DNA of 64,000 bases from Gemmatimonadota bacterium. GTDB taxonomy: Bacteria > Gemmatimonadota > Gemmatimonadetes > Gemmatimonadales > GWC2-71-9. A program made the position numbers and the translations under genes. Under the pieces are notes generated by a model. It was given only the letters and a program-made list of their open reading frames with translations, had not been told where the DNA came from and searched no databases. The stretch is from the NCBI GenBank assembly GCA_003222085.1, contig QHUK01000017.1, positions 1 through 64,000 of the forward strand. Direction: 5' to 3'. This document shows positions 38,520 through 47,638 of the stretch, one piece after another (positions within the stretch are counted from its first letter, which is position 1; every line of letters begins with the position of its first letter).

Positions 38520-39119
38520 ATGCGCTCCTACGACGAGCGGCTCGATCAGTTCCTCTCCCGGGCGGCGAAGGTCTTCGCCGACCAGGGCTATCACTCGGCC
38601 ACGATGCGCGATCTCGCCGCGGCGACCGACATGTCGCTCGCCGGCATGTACTACTACGTGCGCGGTAAGGAGGAGCTGCTCTACCGGATCCAGGAGCGCT
38701 GCTTCCTGCGCGTGCTCACGGGTGCGGAGCGCGCGCTCGCGGGGCTCGGCGACGCCGATCCGCGCGAGCGGCTGCAGGCGTTCATCCGCCACCACGTGAC
38801 CTTCTTCGCCGCCCACATGGCCGAGATGAAGGTGCTGTCGCACGAAGCGAATTCCCTCACCGGCGAGTGCCAGCGCAAGGTCAACGCGATCAAGCGGCGT
38901 TACGTGGACCTGCTCGAGGGGCTGCTCAAGGATGTCGCGTCGGAGGAGCCGGCGGTGGAGCGGAGCGCCGCCACGTACCTGCTCTTCGGCATGATGAACT
39001 GGATCTACAACTGGTACGACCCCGCCGGCGAGATCGATCCCGAGCGCCTGGCGGAGCTCATCGCGCGCACGTTCGTCGGCGGGTTCGCCGAGGCGCGCTC
39101 CCCGGTTCACGGAGGCTGA
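38520..39119 (+). CDS. TetR-family repressor of the acyl-CoA/aromatic operon
   Basis: A 199-residue regulator. The helix-turn-helix is in residues 10-55: ADQGYHSATMRDLAAATDMS, then AGMYYYVRGKEELLY. The C-terminal ligand domain (HHVTFFAAHMAEMKVLSHEA, LLFGMMNWIYNWYDP) resembles TetR proteins that sense acyl-CoA. It starts right after the 18-bp palindrome and is 6 bases from the first catabolic gene, so it is probably the operon's own repressor, released by a CoA thioester. Confidence 0.88.
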   Translation: MRSYDERLDQFLSRAAKVFADQGYHSATMRDLAAATDMSLAGMYYYVRGKEELLYRIQERCFLRVLTGAERALAGLGDADPRERLQAFIRHHVTFFAAHMAEMKVLSHEANSLTGECQRKVNAIKRRYVDLLEGLLKDVASEEPAVERSAATYLLFGMMNWIYNWYDPAGEIDPERLAELIARTFVGGFAEARSPVHGG

Positions 39120-39125
39120 CGGCTC

Positions 39126-39941
39126 ATGGCTACGATGACGGAACCCAAGGCCGAGAAGAAGACCCTCGTCCACTACATGGTCGAGAGCGGCGTCGCGATC
39201 CTCGAGCTCGACGACCCCCCGGCCAACACGTACACCCACGAAATGATGCGCCAGCTCGACGACGCGATTCTCAAGGCGCGCTTCGACGACACGGCGCACG
39301 TCCTGGTGCTGCGCGGCCACGGCGACAAGTTCTTCTCGGCCGGTGCGAACATCAGCATGCTCAACAGCGTGACTCCGCGCTTCAAGTATTACTTCTGTTT
39401 GCACGCGAACGAGACACTCAACCGGCTCGAGCACACCCCCAAGCTCACGATTGCCGCCCTCAACGGGCACACCGTGGGCGGCGGGCTCGAGATCGCCATG
39501 GCCTGCGACATCCGACTCGCCAAGGAGAACGCCGGCAAGATCGGCCTCCCCGAGGTGAATCTCGGCGTGCTCCCCGGCACGGGCGGCACGCAGCGGCTGG
39601 CGCGCATCGTCGGGAAGCCGCGGGCCATCGAAATGATGGTGAAGGGGGAGACCTTCTCGTTCGACAAGGCGCAAGAGCTCGGGCTCGTGAACGAAGTGTT
39701 CCCCGCCGGCGATTTCTGGGATCAGGTGATGCTGTACGCCAAACAGTTCACGCCCCCCCACAAGGCGTCCAAGGCCGTGGGACTGATCAAGCGCTCCGTG
39801 CAGTCGGGCGCCGAGGTGCCGTTCGAGTCGGGGCTGACGCTCGAGCGCGAGCTGCAGCAGCAGCTGTTCCAGTCCGAGGACGCGAAGGAAGGCATCGCGG
39901 CGTACGTCGAGAAGCGGGTGGCGGAGTTCAAGGGGCGGTGA
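39126..39941 (+). CDS. Enoyl-CoA hydratase/isomerase family protein
   Basis: Crotonase-fold enzyme of 271 residues. The CoA oxyanion hole strands are in KFFSAGANISML and NGHTVGGGLEIAMACD, the latter with one catalytic Glu; the second Glu is in GLPEVNLGVLPGTGGTQR. With both Glu present it is likely a true hydratase, in a PaaF-like role on 2,3-dehydroadipyl-CoA if the operon works as proposed. Its stop overlaps the aldehyde dehydrogenase GTG by 4 bases. Confidence 0.88.
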   Translation: MATMTEPKAEKKTLVHYMVESGVAILELDDPPANTYTHEMMRQLDDAILKARFDDTAHVLVLRGHGDKFFSAGANISMLNSVTPRFKYYFCLHANETLNRLEHTPKLTIAALNGHTVGGGLEIAMACDIRLAKENAGKIGLPEVNLGVLPGTGGTQRLARIVGKPRAIEMMVKGETFSFDKAQELGLVNEVFPAGDFWDQVMLYAKQFTPPHKASKAVGLIKRSVQSGAEVPFESGLTLERELQQQLFQSEDAKEGIAAYVEKRVAEFKGR

Positions 39942-41365
39942 AGACCGACTTGCTGATCGGGAACGAATGGCGGAGCGCTCCCAAGCGTTACTGCCTCACC
40001 AATCCCGCCACCGAGGAGCCGCTCGCCGAGGTCGCCGACGCGGGCGAGGCGGAGATCGACGCCGCCGTGCAGGCGGCGCGCGCCTGCCTCGACTCGAAGG
40101 AGTGGCGCGAGCTGCCGGCGCGCAAGCGCGGGCAGCTCTTGTATCGCATCGCGGAGCTCCTGGAGCAGCGCGCTCCGGAAATCGCCGAAGTGGAGACGAA
40201 GAACAACGGCAAGCCGCTGTTCGAGTCGAAGATCGACGTCGCGATGGCCATCGAAACATTCCGGTACTACGCCGGCTGGGCCGACAAGCTCACGGGGGAC
40301 ACCCTGCCGGTGTCGGGCAACTTCTTCGCCTACACGCTGCGCGAGCCGGTGGGCGTGGTGGGCGCGATCGTGCCGTGGAACTTTCCGCTGAACCTCGCCT
40401 CGTGGAAAGTGGCCCCCGCGCTCGCGGCCGGGTGCACGGTGGTCTTGAAGCCCGCGCACGAGACCCCGCTCACCGCGCTGCTGCTCGGGGAGATTGCGGT
40501 CGCCGCAGGACTCCCGCCGGGGGCGCTCAACGTGGTGCCGGGGCCCGGCGCGACGGCGGGCGCCGCCCTGGTGCGCCACCGCCTCGTGGACAAGATCGCC
40601 TTCACGGGCTCGACCGAGGTCGGCCAGTGGATCATGCGCGAGGCGGCGGGGACGGTGAAGCGCCTGACCCTGGAGCTGGGCGGCAAGAGCCCGAACATCA
40701 TATTCGGCGACGCCGACCTCGCGGCGGCCGTGCGCGGCGCCCAGAACGGGATCTTCTATGGAAAGGGCGAGGTCTGCGCCGCGGGGTCTCGGCTGCTCGT
40801 AGAGCGGGCGGTGCACGATCAGGTGGTCGAGCAGCTCGCGGAGCGGGCCAAGAAGCTCACGCCCGGTGATCCGTTCGACAAGAACACCCGACTGGGCGCG
40901 ATCGTATCGAAGCGGCAGCAGGAGACGGTCCTGTCCTACATCGCGGCGGGCGAGAAAGACGGCGCCCGGCTGGTGGCGGGTGGCAAACCGGCGAAGGTGA
41001 ATGGCAAGGGCTACTACGTCGAAGCCACCGTGTTCGACGGCGCCAAGCCCGGCATGAAAATCGTGGACGAGGAGATCTTCGGCCCGGTGCTGTCGGTGCT
41101 GACGTTCGAGAACGAGGCCGAGGGCATCCAGCTCGCCAACCGCTCGATGTACGGGCTCGCCGCCGGGATCTGGACGAAGGACGTCCAGAAGGCGCACCGC
41201 GTGGCCCGGGCCATCAAGGCGGGGACCGTCTGGGTGAATACGTACAACTTCTACGATCCAGCCGCGCCGTTCGGCGGCTACAAGTTTTCGGGGTTCGGGC
41301 GGGACTTGGGCAGAGAAGCGCTCGACCACTATACAGAAGTGAAGACGGTATGGGTGGGGTTATGA
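39938..41365 (+). CDS. NAD(P)-dependent aldehyde dehydrogenase
   Basis: A 475-residue ALDH-superfamily enzyme. Landmarks are [31 protein letters not shown] (cofactor loop), [12 protein letters not shown] with the general-base Glu, the catalytic Cys in [11 protein letters not shown], and [11 protein letters not shown]. It starts at GTG, overlapping the hydratase stop. In a phenylacetate- or benzoate-type pathway the step is oxidation of a ring-opened semialdehyde-CoA. It is not fused to a MaoC domain as in PaaZ. Its stop codon lies within the first unit of a heptamer cassette. Confidence 0.93.
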   Translation: MKTDLLIGNEWRSAPKRYCLTNPATEEPLAEVADAGEAEIDAAVQAARACLDSKEWRELPARKRGQLLYRIAELLEQRAPEIAEVETKNNGKPLFESKIDVAMAIETFRYYAGWADKLTGDTLPVSGNFFAYTLREPVGVVGAIVPWNFPLNLASWKVAPALAAGCTVVLKPAHETPLTALLLGEIAVAAGLPPGALNVVPGPGATAGAALVRHRLVDKIAFTGSTEVGQWIMREAAGTVKRLTLELGGKSPNIIFGDADLAAAVRGAQNGIFYGKGEVCAAGSRLLVERAVHDQVVEQLAERAKKLTPGDPFDKNTRLGAIVSKRQQETVLSYIAAGEKDGARLVAGGKPAKVNGKGYYVEATVFDGAKPGMKIVDEEIFGPVLSVLTFENEAEGIQLANRSMYGLAAGIWTKDVQKAHRVARAIKAGTVWVNTYNFYDPAAPFGGYKFSGFGRDLGREALDHYTEVKTVWVGL

Positions 41366-41463
41366 ACGCGGAAGTCGGAACGCGGAACGCGGAACAGACA
41401 GGCCGGCTTCTCGATGGTTGGACGAGTTGTTCCGCATTCCGCGTTCCGCGTTCCGCGTTGGAG
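41363..41463. repeat. Inverted heptamer cassette (GGAACGC type) between ALDH and thiolase genes
   Basis: Left arm TGAACGC, GGAAGTC, GGAACGC, GGAACGC, GGAACAG (41363-41397). A 31-base spacer follows. The right arm is GTTCCGC, ATTCCGC, GTTCCGC, GTTCCGC, GTTGGAG (41429-41463). The first unit contains the ALDH stop codon TGA and the last provides GGAG, the ribosome site for the thiolase GTG. It is the same family as in comF (12271) and the moa gap (5150). Confidence 0.93.
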
Positions 41464-41468
41464 TGCCC

Positions 41469-42662
41469 GTGAGGGAAGCGTACATCTGTTCAGCACTCCG
41501 GACTCCTGTCGGCAACCACGGGGGGAGTCTGGCATCTGTGCGCGCCGATGACTTGGCCGCCGTCCCGATCAAGGCCGTCGTCGAGCGCAGCGGGATCGAT
41601 CCGCTCGCGATCGACGACGTGATCCTCGGGTGCACCAATCAGGCCGGCGAGGATAACCGGAATGTGGCCCGCATGGCGCTGCTGCTCGCGGGGGTGCCGG
41701 TGGAGGTGCCCGGCCAGACGGTGAACCGGTTGTGCGGCTCGGGACTCCAGGCGGCGGCGAGTGCCGCGCAGGCGATCAAGGCCGGGGAGGGCGATGTCTT
41801 CATCGCGGGTGGCGTCGAAAGTATGACGCGCGCGCCCTATGTGACGCTCAAATCGGGCGAGCCGTGGAGCCGCCGGGCTCCCGAGACCGCGGATACGACG
41901 GTCGGCTGGCGGTTCACGAACCCCCGCCTCAAGAAGGAATGGACGATTTCGTTGGGTGAGACGGCCGAGGTAGTGGCCCAGCGCTACAAGATCACGCGCG
42001 CCGAGCAGGACGCCTTCGCCGTCGAGAGCCAGTGCCGGGCCGAGGCAGCGCTCAAGGCGTGTGTGTTCACCGACGAGCTCGTGCCGGTCCCCCTGCCCGA
42101 CGGAACGACGTTCGCACGGGATGAGTATCCGCGGGCCGGTACGACCCTCGAGCGCGCAGCGCAGCTGAAGCCCGCGTTCAAGAAGGATGGCACGGTGACG
42201 GCGGCGAGCTCGAGCGGGATCAACGATGGAGCGGCGGCGCTGCTCGTCATGGGGCGGTCGAAGGCGGTGGAGGGCGGTGGAGGGCGGTGGCAACCTCTGG
42301 CCCGCGTGGTTGCGACGGCGGTGGCGGGAGTCGATCCGAGCTGCATGGGGCTCGGGCCGATTCCGGCGACGCAGAAGGTGCTCAAGCGCGCGGGGATGAC
42401 GATCGATCAGATCGACCTGATCGAGCTGAACGAGGCCTTCGCGGCGCAGGCCATCGCCTGCATTCGCGAGCTCAAGCTCGACCAGGCGAAGGTGAACATC
42501 TACGGCGGCGCGATCGCGCTGGGCCACCCCTTGGGTGCGACGGGCGCCCGCATGCTCACGACCTTGGTACACGCCCTCCGGCGGACGAATTCGCGTTACG
42601 GTCTGGCGACCATGTGCATCGGCGTCGGCCAAGGGATCGCGATGATCGTGGAGCGGGCGTAA
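41469..42662 (+). CDS. Acetyl-CoA acyltransferase (thiolase)
   Basis: A 397-residue thiolase. The GTG start gives [15 protein letters not shown] and follows a GGAG site. Active residues are the Cys in [14 protein letters not shown], the His in [16 protein letters not shown] and the second Cys in [11 protein letters not shown], with NEAFAAQA. By operon context it may act as a PaaJ-like beta-ketoadipyl-CoA thiolase. A short extra run ([10 protein letters not shown]) before PLARVV is encoded by decamer repeats (42252-42291). Its stop overlaps the next start (TAATG). Confidence 0.93.
   Translation: MREAYICSALRTPVGNHGGSLASVRADDLAAVPIKAVVERSGIDPLAIDDVILGCTNQAGEDNRNVARMALLLAGVPVEVPGQTVNRLCGSGLQAAASAAQAIKAGEGDVFIAGGVESMTRAPYVTLKSGEPWSRRAPETADTTVGWRFTNPRLKKEWTISLGETAEVVAQRYKITRAEQDAFAVESQCRAEAALKACVFTDELVPVPLPDGTTFARDEYPRAGTTLERAAQLKPAFKKDGTVTAASSSGINDGAAALLVMGRSKAVEGGGGRWQPLARVVATAVAGVDPSCMGLGPIPATQKVLKRAGMTIDQIDLIELNEAFAAQAIACIRELKLDQAKVNIYGGAIALGHPLGATGARMLTTLVHALRRTNSRYGLATMCIGVGQGIAMIVERA
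42252..42291. repeat. Decamer tandem repeat (GGGCGGTGGA type) inside the thiolase gene
   Basis: Four 10-base units: GGGCGGTCGA, AGGCGGTGGA, GGGCGGTGGA, GGGCGGTGGC. It is a single arm, in frame, in the surface loop before the thiolase PLARVV strand. The unit is the same as in the intergenic inverted cassette at 38365, 3.8 kb upstream. Confidence 0.9.
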
Positions 42663-43420
42663 TGGCGGCCTACGAGCGCGTATTGGTGGAAATCGCCAGG
42701 GGGATCGGCACGGTGACCCTCAACCGGCCGGAGAAGCTCAACGCCCTGGACCGCGAGCTGTGCGACGAGCTGCGGGAAGCCCTCGCCCTGCTCACCAACA
42801 GCGACGCCGTGCGCGTCATCGTGATCACCGGCGCCGGGCGCGCCTTCTGCGCCGGTGCTGACCTGGGCGTGCTGGAGGAGGAGGGCCCAGCGCTGGTCGC
42901 GGCGGGGAAAGACGTAGCGCTCGCGCTGCGTGCGGCGCCGCAGCCCGTGCTCGCGGTGGTGAACGGCCCCGCCGCGGGAGGCGGGGCGAACCTGGCCCTG
43001 GCCTGTGACTACCGGATCGCGTCGGACCAGGCCTCGATCGGCCAGGTGTTCCACAAGCTCGGTCTCGTCCCCGACTGGGGCGGCAGCTTCTTTCTCCCTC
43101 GTTTGGTGGGGCCGTCCAAGGCGCTGGAGCTCGTCTGGAGCGCGCGCATGGTGCCGGCGGCCGAGGCGCTGGCGTTGGGGCTGTTCGATCAGGTGGTGCG
43201 GCACGCGGACCTCGCGGCCGCCGCCCGTTCCCTCGCCGAGCGGTGGGCCGCCCAGCCGCGCGCCGCGGTCCGGCGTGCCAAGGAAGCGTTGTATCGCAGC
43301 GAGGCGAGCTCGCTCGCCTCCATGCTGGACCTCGAGATCACCCAGCAGAACGAGCTGTTCGCCACTCCCGAGGCGCGCGAGCGCATCGCGGAGGCTTCAC
43401 CTGCCAAGAGGAGCCGCTGA
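42662..43420 (+). CDS. PaaG-like enoyl-CoA isomerase (crotonase fold)
   Basis: A 252-residue crotonase. It has RAFCAGADLGVLEEEG and GPAAGGGANLALACDYRIA, where the first hydratase Glu is replaced, and KLGLVPDWGGSFFLPRLVG, with the Asp used by PaaG (1,2-epoxyphenylacetyl-CoA isomerase). So it is more likely an isomerase than a hydratase. This fits a step after the neighbouring ring-epoxidising oxygenase. Its stop overlaps the oxygenase start by one base. Confidence 0.88.
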   Translation: MAAYERVLVEIARGIGTVTLNRPEKLNALDRELCDELREALALLTNSDAVRVIVITGAGRAFCAGADLGVLEEEGPALVAAGKDVALALRAAPQPVLAVVNGPAAGGGANLALACDYRIASDQASIGQVFHKLGLVPDWGGSFFLPRLVGPSKALELVWSARMVPAAEALALGLFDQVVRHADLAAAARSLAERWAAQPRAAVRRAKEALYRSEASSLASMLDLEITQQNELFATPEARERIAEASPAKRSR

Positions 43421-44544
43421 TGGTCCGCAAGCTGAACAACTTCGACGAGTGGATCGACTACTTCCGCTACTGGCAGGACTCCATCGGCCTGCCCCAGGGC
43501 GAGATCCGGAGGTTCAAGTTCGAGGCGAAGTTCGGGGACCAGGAGGTGCCCCACATCGAGTTCGGCCATTACAAAGGTCAGCGCAAGTGGCCGACGGTGA
43601 TGCACATCCCCGACCAGCGGATTCGCGACGCCCTCATGAACCTGATCGTGTACCAGGGCGACACGGAGTTCGCGTCGGTGGAGCAGCAGCGTAACCTGCT
43701 GACGCACGCCCCGTCCGACTACGATCTGCTCGCGCTGATGCGGGTGATGACCGAGGAAATGCGCCACGGCTGGCAGATGTCGTATCTCCTGTGCAGTCAT
43801 TTCGGCGACGAGGGAAAGCGCGAGGCGGCGAAGCTGCTGGAGCGCCGGGCCGACGAGGGGGAACGCCTGCTCGGGTCGTTCAACGAGCTGGTGGACAACT
43901 GGCTCGACTTCTTCACCTACACGCAGTTCATCGATCGCGACGGCAAGTTCCAGCTCACCATGCTGTCCGTATCGGCGTTCGATCCGCTGTCGCGCTCGAT
44001 GAACCCGATGCTCAAGGAGGAGTCCTTCCACCTGGGCACCGGCAACAACGGGCTCCTGCGAATCGTGAAAGCGGGGAAAATGCCGCCCGAGGTGATCCAG
44101 CGATTCTTCTACAAGTGGATTCCCACCGCGTTCGATCTGTTCGGCACGGACAACTCGTCGTCGGCGCACTGGGCCTACGTGTGGGGCCTGAAAGGCCGCT
44201 ACGACGAGCGCGAGAGCCAGACCGAGCCCGACAAGGCGAAGCTCAACGAGCTCAGCCGCGACCTGTACCGCCAGGAGATCAGCAAACTCGTGGAGCGGCT
44301 GAACATGTTCATCCCCGACCGCGACCGCTGGCTGCGGATGCCGGACACGAAGTTCAATCGCAGGATCGGCGTGCACGCCCATCAGCGCTACACCGTGGAC
44401 GGTCAGGTGATCGACGATCCCGCGAAGTACGAGACGTACCTGAAGACGGTCCTCCCGCAGCCCGAGCACTACCAGATGGTGCACGGCATCGAGAAGGAGC
44501 CGGGCTGGATCGAGTCGAAGAAGGCGGACAGCCTGCTCAAGTGA
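43420..44544 (+). CDS. BoxB/PaaA-like di-iron acyl-CoA oxygenase
   Basis: A 374-residue ferritin-like protein. The di-iron ligands appear in YQGDTEFASVEQQR, MTEEMRHGWQMSYLL (Glu and EExxH) and MLKEESFHLGTG (ExxH), with DRDGKFQLTML and SAFDPLSRS. These blocks match BoxB, the benzoyl-CoA 2,3-epoxidase, and more distantly PaaA. BoxB is about 470 residues, so this is a shorter version lacking some N-terminal and internal segments. No BoxA/PaaE reductase, PaaB/C/D or CoA ligase is in the operon. The aromatic substrate is not known. Confidence 0.85.
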   Translation: MVRKLNNFDEWIDYFRYWQDSIGLPQGEIRRFKFEAKFGDQEVPHIEFGHYKGQRKWPTVMHIPDQRIRDALMNLIVYQGDTEFASVEQQRNLLTHAPSDYDLLALMRVMTEEMRHGWQMSYLLCSHFGDEGKREAAKLLERRADEGERLLGSFNELVDNWLDFFTYTQFIDRDGKFQLTMLSVSAFDPLSRSMNPMLKEESFHLGTGNNGLLRIVKAGKMPPEVIQRFFYKWIPTAFDLFGTDNSSSAHWAYVWGLKGRYDERESQTEPDKAKLNELSRDLYRQEISKLVERLNMFIPDRDRWLRMPDTKFNRRIGVHAHQRYTVDGQVIDDPAKYETYLKTVLPQPEHYQMVHGIEKEPGWIESKKADSLLK

Positions 44545-45242
44545 GCCGGGCGCTCGTGGTGGCGCACCGCGGCGCATCGGCCCGCGAGGTCGAGAACTCG
44601 CTCGCCGCGTTCCGCGTCGCGGCGCAGCTTGGCGCCGACGCGGTGGAGCTGGATGTGCACGCCACGGCGGATGGTGCCATCATCGTCCACCACGACGAGA
44701 CGATCGCCGGCCGCCCTATCCCGCAGCTCACCGCGCAACAGGTCGGGGAGCTGCGGCTCGCGAACGGCGAGCCGATCCCCACCCTCGCCCAGACCCTCGC
44801 CGTGATCGGTCCGCGACTGCAGGTGTTCGTCGAAGTGAAGTCCCTGCCACCGAGGTTCGACGATCGTCTGCTCGAGACTCTGCGCCGGGGTCCGAACCCC
44901 GACGGGTATGCCGTCCATGCCTTCGATCACCGGATCGTCCAGCGCCTCGGGGCCCGGTCGCCCGGTCTGCGCCGGGGTGTGCTGAGCGCCTCCTACCCCG
45001 TCCGGCCGCTCGTCGCGCTCGAAGACGCCGGTGCGACGATCCTGTGGCAGGAGCGGACGCTGGTGGACCGGGCCCTGGTCGACGCGGTGCGCGGCGCCGC
45101 GATGCAGCTCATCGTGTGGACGGTGGACGACCCCGCCGACATGGAGGGACTGCTGGCGCTCGGCGTGGACGCGATCTGCACGAACCGACCCGAGATCGGA
45201 CGCCGGGCCGTGGACGCGTTCCGTGAGGCGGGAGCGGCATGA
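44541..45242 (+). CDS. Glycerophosphodiester phosphodiesterase family protein
   Basis: A 233-residue GDPD TIM barrel with VAHRGASAREVENSLAAF (catalytic His-Arg), ELDVHATADGAIIVHHDE (metal Glu/Asp and second His), VFVEVKS, and the C-terminal VWTVDDPADMEGLLALGVDAI. It starts at GTG, overlapping the oxygenase stop by 4 bases, and overlaps the next gene by 4 bases, so it is firmly inside the operon. Its link to aromatic catabolism is unclear; it may simply be carried along. Confidence 0.9.
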   Translation: MSRALVVAHRGASAREVENSLAAFRVAAQLGADAVELDVHATADGAIIVHHDETIAGRPIPQLTAQQVGELRLANGEPIPTLAQTLAVIGPRLQVFVEVKSLPPRFDDRLLETLRRGPNPDGYAVHAFDHRIVQRLGARSPGLRRGVLSASYPVRPLVALEDAGATILWQERTLVDRALVDAVRGAAMQLIVWTVDDPADMEGLLALGVDAICTNRPEIGRRAVDAFREAGAA

Positions 45243-46096
45243 GCAACGGCAAGGTGACCGTCGTCGGCGCGGGGACGATGGGTCACGGGATCGCGTACGT
45301 GGCGGCGCTGGCGGGGTTCGAGGTGTGTCTCACCGATAGCCGTGCCGAGGTGCTCCCCCGCGCCCTCGGCCGATTGAACGATCTGCTCGCCGTGGCGGTG
45401 AAGCGCGGGACGCTCACGGAGGCGGACCGTGCCACAGCGGCGAGCCGTCTCCGCGCGGAGCACCAGTTGGCGCCTGCGGTGAGCGGTGCCGGGGTCGTCA
45501 TCGAGGCGGTGCACGAGCACCTGGGCGTGAAGCAGCAGCTCTTCGCCGAGCTGGAGCGGGCCGCGCCCGGGGACGCCCTGCTCGCGACCAACACCTCGTC
45601 GCTCTCGATCACGGACATCGCCGCGGCCGTGCAGGAGCCCGGTCGGGTGGTGGGTATGCACTTTTTCAATCCCGTGCACGCGATGAAGCTCGTCGAGGTC
45701 GTGACGCACCCACGGGCGGCGTCGGCCGCGGTGGAGCGTGCCGTCGCCCTCGCGCGCGCCCTCGGCAAGGAGCCCATCGTGGTGCAGGACTCGCCGGGAT
45801 TCGCGTCCAGCCGGCTGGGTCTGGCGCTGGGCCTCGAAGCGATGCGGATGCTCGAGCGGGGGGTCGCCTCCGCGGAAGACATCGACAAGGCGATGGAGCT
45901 GGGTTACAACCATCCGATGGGCCCGCTGAAGCTCACGGATCTCGTGGGCCTCGACGTCCGGCTCGCGATCGCCCAGTACCTGCACCAGGCGCTCGGCGAG
46001 CCGCAGTTCGAGCCCCCGCAGATCCTGCGCGACAAGGTGGCGAAGGGAGAGCTGGGAAAGAAGTCGGGAAAGGGGTTCTACAACTGGAGCGGCTGA
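45239..46096 (+). CDS. 3-hydroxyacyl-CoA dehydrogenase (PaaH/Hbd family)
   Basis: A 285-residue NAD-dependent dehydrogenase. VVGAGTMGHGIAYVAALAG is the NAD loop, NTSSLSITDIA and MHFFNPVHAMKLVEVV carry the catalytic Ser/His, then DSPGFASSRLG and the C-terminal ELGKKSGKGFYNWSG. It is the last gene of the operon (ATGA coupling). In a Paa-like pathway it oxidises 3-hydroxyadipyl-CoA before thiolysis. Decayed pieces of a homologue occur at 48183-48302. Confidence 0.93.
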   Translation: MSNGKVTVVGAGTMGHGIAYVAALAGFEVCLTDSRAEVLPRALGRLNDLLAVAVKRGTLTEADRATAASRLRAEHQLAPAVSGAGVVIEAVHEHLGVKQQLFAELERAAPGDALLATNTSSLSITDIAAAVQEPGRVVGMHFFNPVHAMKLVEVVTHPRAASAAVERAVALARALGKEPIVVQDSPGFASSRLGLALGLEAMRMLERGVASAEDIDKAMELGYNHPMGPLKLTDLVGLDVRLAIAQYLHQALGEPQFEPPQILRDKVAKGELGKKSGKGFYNWSG

Positions 46097-46138
46097 GGGG
46101 CATCCCCCTCCCCTCAGCCGATCGTAGTCCCCTTCCGG

Positions 46139-47638
46139 TCAGGGGCCCGCACAGATCTTGGGACCCGCCGTCTGCGTCGCGATGGCGGTGTGGTCGTCCC
46201 TTCCGACGTTCCCGGGCTGATCGTCGCTGTAGGTGATGGAAGCCAGGCCGGTCGTGGGGTTGACGGCGACGCCGAAGTCGTCGTACAGGTCCCGGTTGCC
46301 GGTGCAACCCACCCCGCTCTCGCACACTCCACCGTAGTGGATGATCGGGGTGGCCGCGGCCTGCGTGAACGTGCTGCCGGCCGCGGCGGCGTTGAGGTTC
46401 TGGGCGAAGAACACGTACCACGCCGCAGACGCTGGATAGTTGTCGGGCGCCGTCGTCCCGTCGTAGAACGACGTCCCGTACCACACGATGTTCAGCTGGC
46501 CCGGGTCGCAGGCCACGCTCCACGGCATGACGGCCGTGGCGGACGGCGCCTGGTTCACCTGAATCGGCCCGGACCACGTGTCCCCGCCATCCGTCGAGAA
46601 GCTGTAGAAGAGGTTGTGGTTGTCGGTATAGACGACGTAGACCGTCCCGGCACGGTCCACGCTCACGTTGACGAACTGGTGGCCGTAGGACACCGAGGTG
46701 TTCGGATTCACGTAGACGGGTTTGTCGGTGAACGTTTTACCGCCATCGCGCGAGACCGCGATCCAGACGGCATGGAACGAGCTCGGGAGCAGGGCTTCGG
46801 TGACGGTCGCGATGCCGCTGAAGACCTGATAGACGACGTGGCTGTTGGGGTCGATCGTCAGGTTGCCGATCTCGTTATCGTCGATCAGGAAGGCGTGTGC
46901 CAGGTCGATCGCCGACCCCAGCTGGGTGAAGCTGGCGCCCGCGTCGAAGCTGCAGTTCACGTCGATGTTGAAGGTCACGATGTCGTGGTACGAGATGCAC
47001 ACCTTGGACGCTTGGTCGGCGGCGATCCACTCGCGGTCATCGATGGGAATGGTGGCGCTGGTAACGTTCCTGCTCCAGGTCTGTCCGCCGTCCTGGCTGG
47101 TGCTCACCGTGACATTCGCCAGGCTGAGGCTCGCCACGTAGACGTTGTGGATGCCGCTGGCGTTCGCGTCCGGCGCGGTGCTCAAGTCCGTGTCGCCGCC
47201 CCCCGGCCCCACTCCCCCGAACGCCTGGGAAATCTGATTCGGGGATTCCAGCGCCGTGTAATGCAGGCCGCCGTCGGTAGACTTCCAGGCGAGCGTGCCG
47301 GAAGCGAGGCCGAGCTCCGAGGAGACGTAGAAGGTACCTGTGGCGTCCGCGCGAATCGCGGGCTCCGCGGCGCCGTTCGTGCACGCCGATGAGCCCGGGC
47401 ACACCGTCCCCGTCGCGGCGCCAAGCTCGAAGTTCTCGAACGTGAACGGTCCCCCGCTCACCGCCTGCGCGTTCACGCCACTCGCCGGGCCGGGTGACGG
47501 AAGAGGACGCTCGTTGCACGACGCCAGCAGCAGGATGCCGCCCACCGCGGTCGCGCTGGCGACCGTGCGCCGGAGCCACCGGCTTTCGCCGTCTGCTTGG
47601 ACTCGCGCGCCGCGAGGGCACGGACCGTCGTTCGTCAT
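46139..47638 (-). CDS. Secreted sialidase-fold (BNR-repeat) lipoprotein
   Basis: A 499-residue protein with a lipoprotein-type signal (TAVGGILLLASC). It contains several Asp-box repeats (SQDGGQTW, SRDGGKTF, STDGGDTW, STDGGLHY) typical of sialidase-like beta-propellers. Other features of catalytic sialidases (the Arg triad, the Tyr/Glu pair) are not evident, so a binding or structural role is as likely as hydrolysis. It converges with the operon to its left. GTG/ATG alternatives near 47638 were not resolved beyond the ATG given. Confidence 0.75.
   Translation of the reverse strand: MTNDGPCPRGARVQADGESRWLRRTVASATAVGGILLLASCNERPLPSPGPASGVNAQAVSGGPFTFENFELGAATGTVCPGSSACTNGAAEPAIRADATGTFYVSSELGLASGTLAWKSTDGGLHYTALESPNQISQAFGGVGPGGGDTDLSTAPDANASGIHNVYVASLSLANVTVSTSQDGGQTWSRNVTSATIPIDDREWIAADQASKVCISYHDIVTFNIDVNCSFDAGASFTQLGSAIDLAHAFLIDDNEIGNLTIDPNSHVVYQVFSGIATVTEALLPSSFHAVWIAVSRDGGKTFTDKPVYVNPNTSVSYGHQFVNVSVDRAGTVYVVYTDNHNLFYSFSTDGGDTWSGPIQVNQAPSATAVMPWSVACDPGQLNIVWYGTSFYDGTTAPDNYPASAAWYVFFAQNLNAAAAGSTFTQAAATPIIHYGGVCESGVGCTGNRDLYDDFGVAVNPTTGLASITYSDDQPGNVGRDDHTAIATQTAGPKICAGP

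Noticed and set aside
46139-47638. BNR lipoprotein as an active sialidase
   Set aside because: Asp-boxes are present, but the catalytic Arg triad and nucleophile Tyr/Glu could not be identified.
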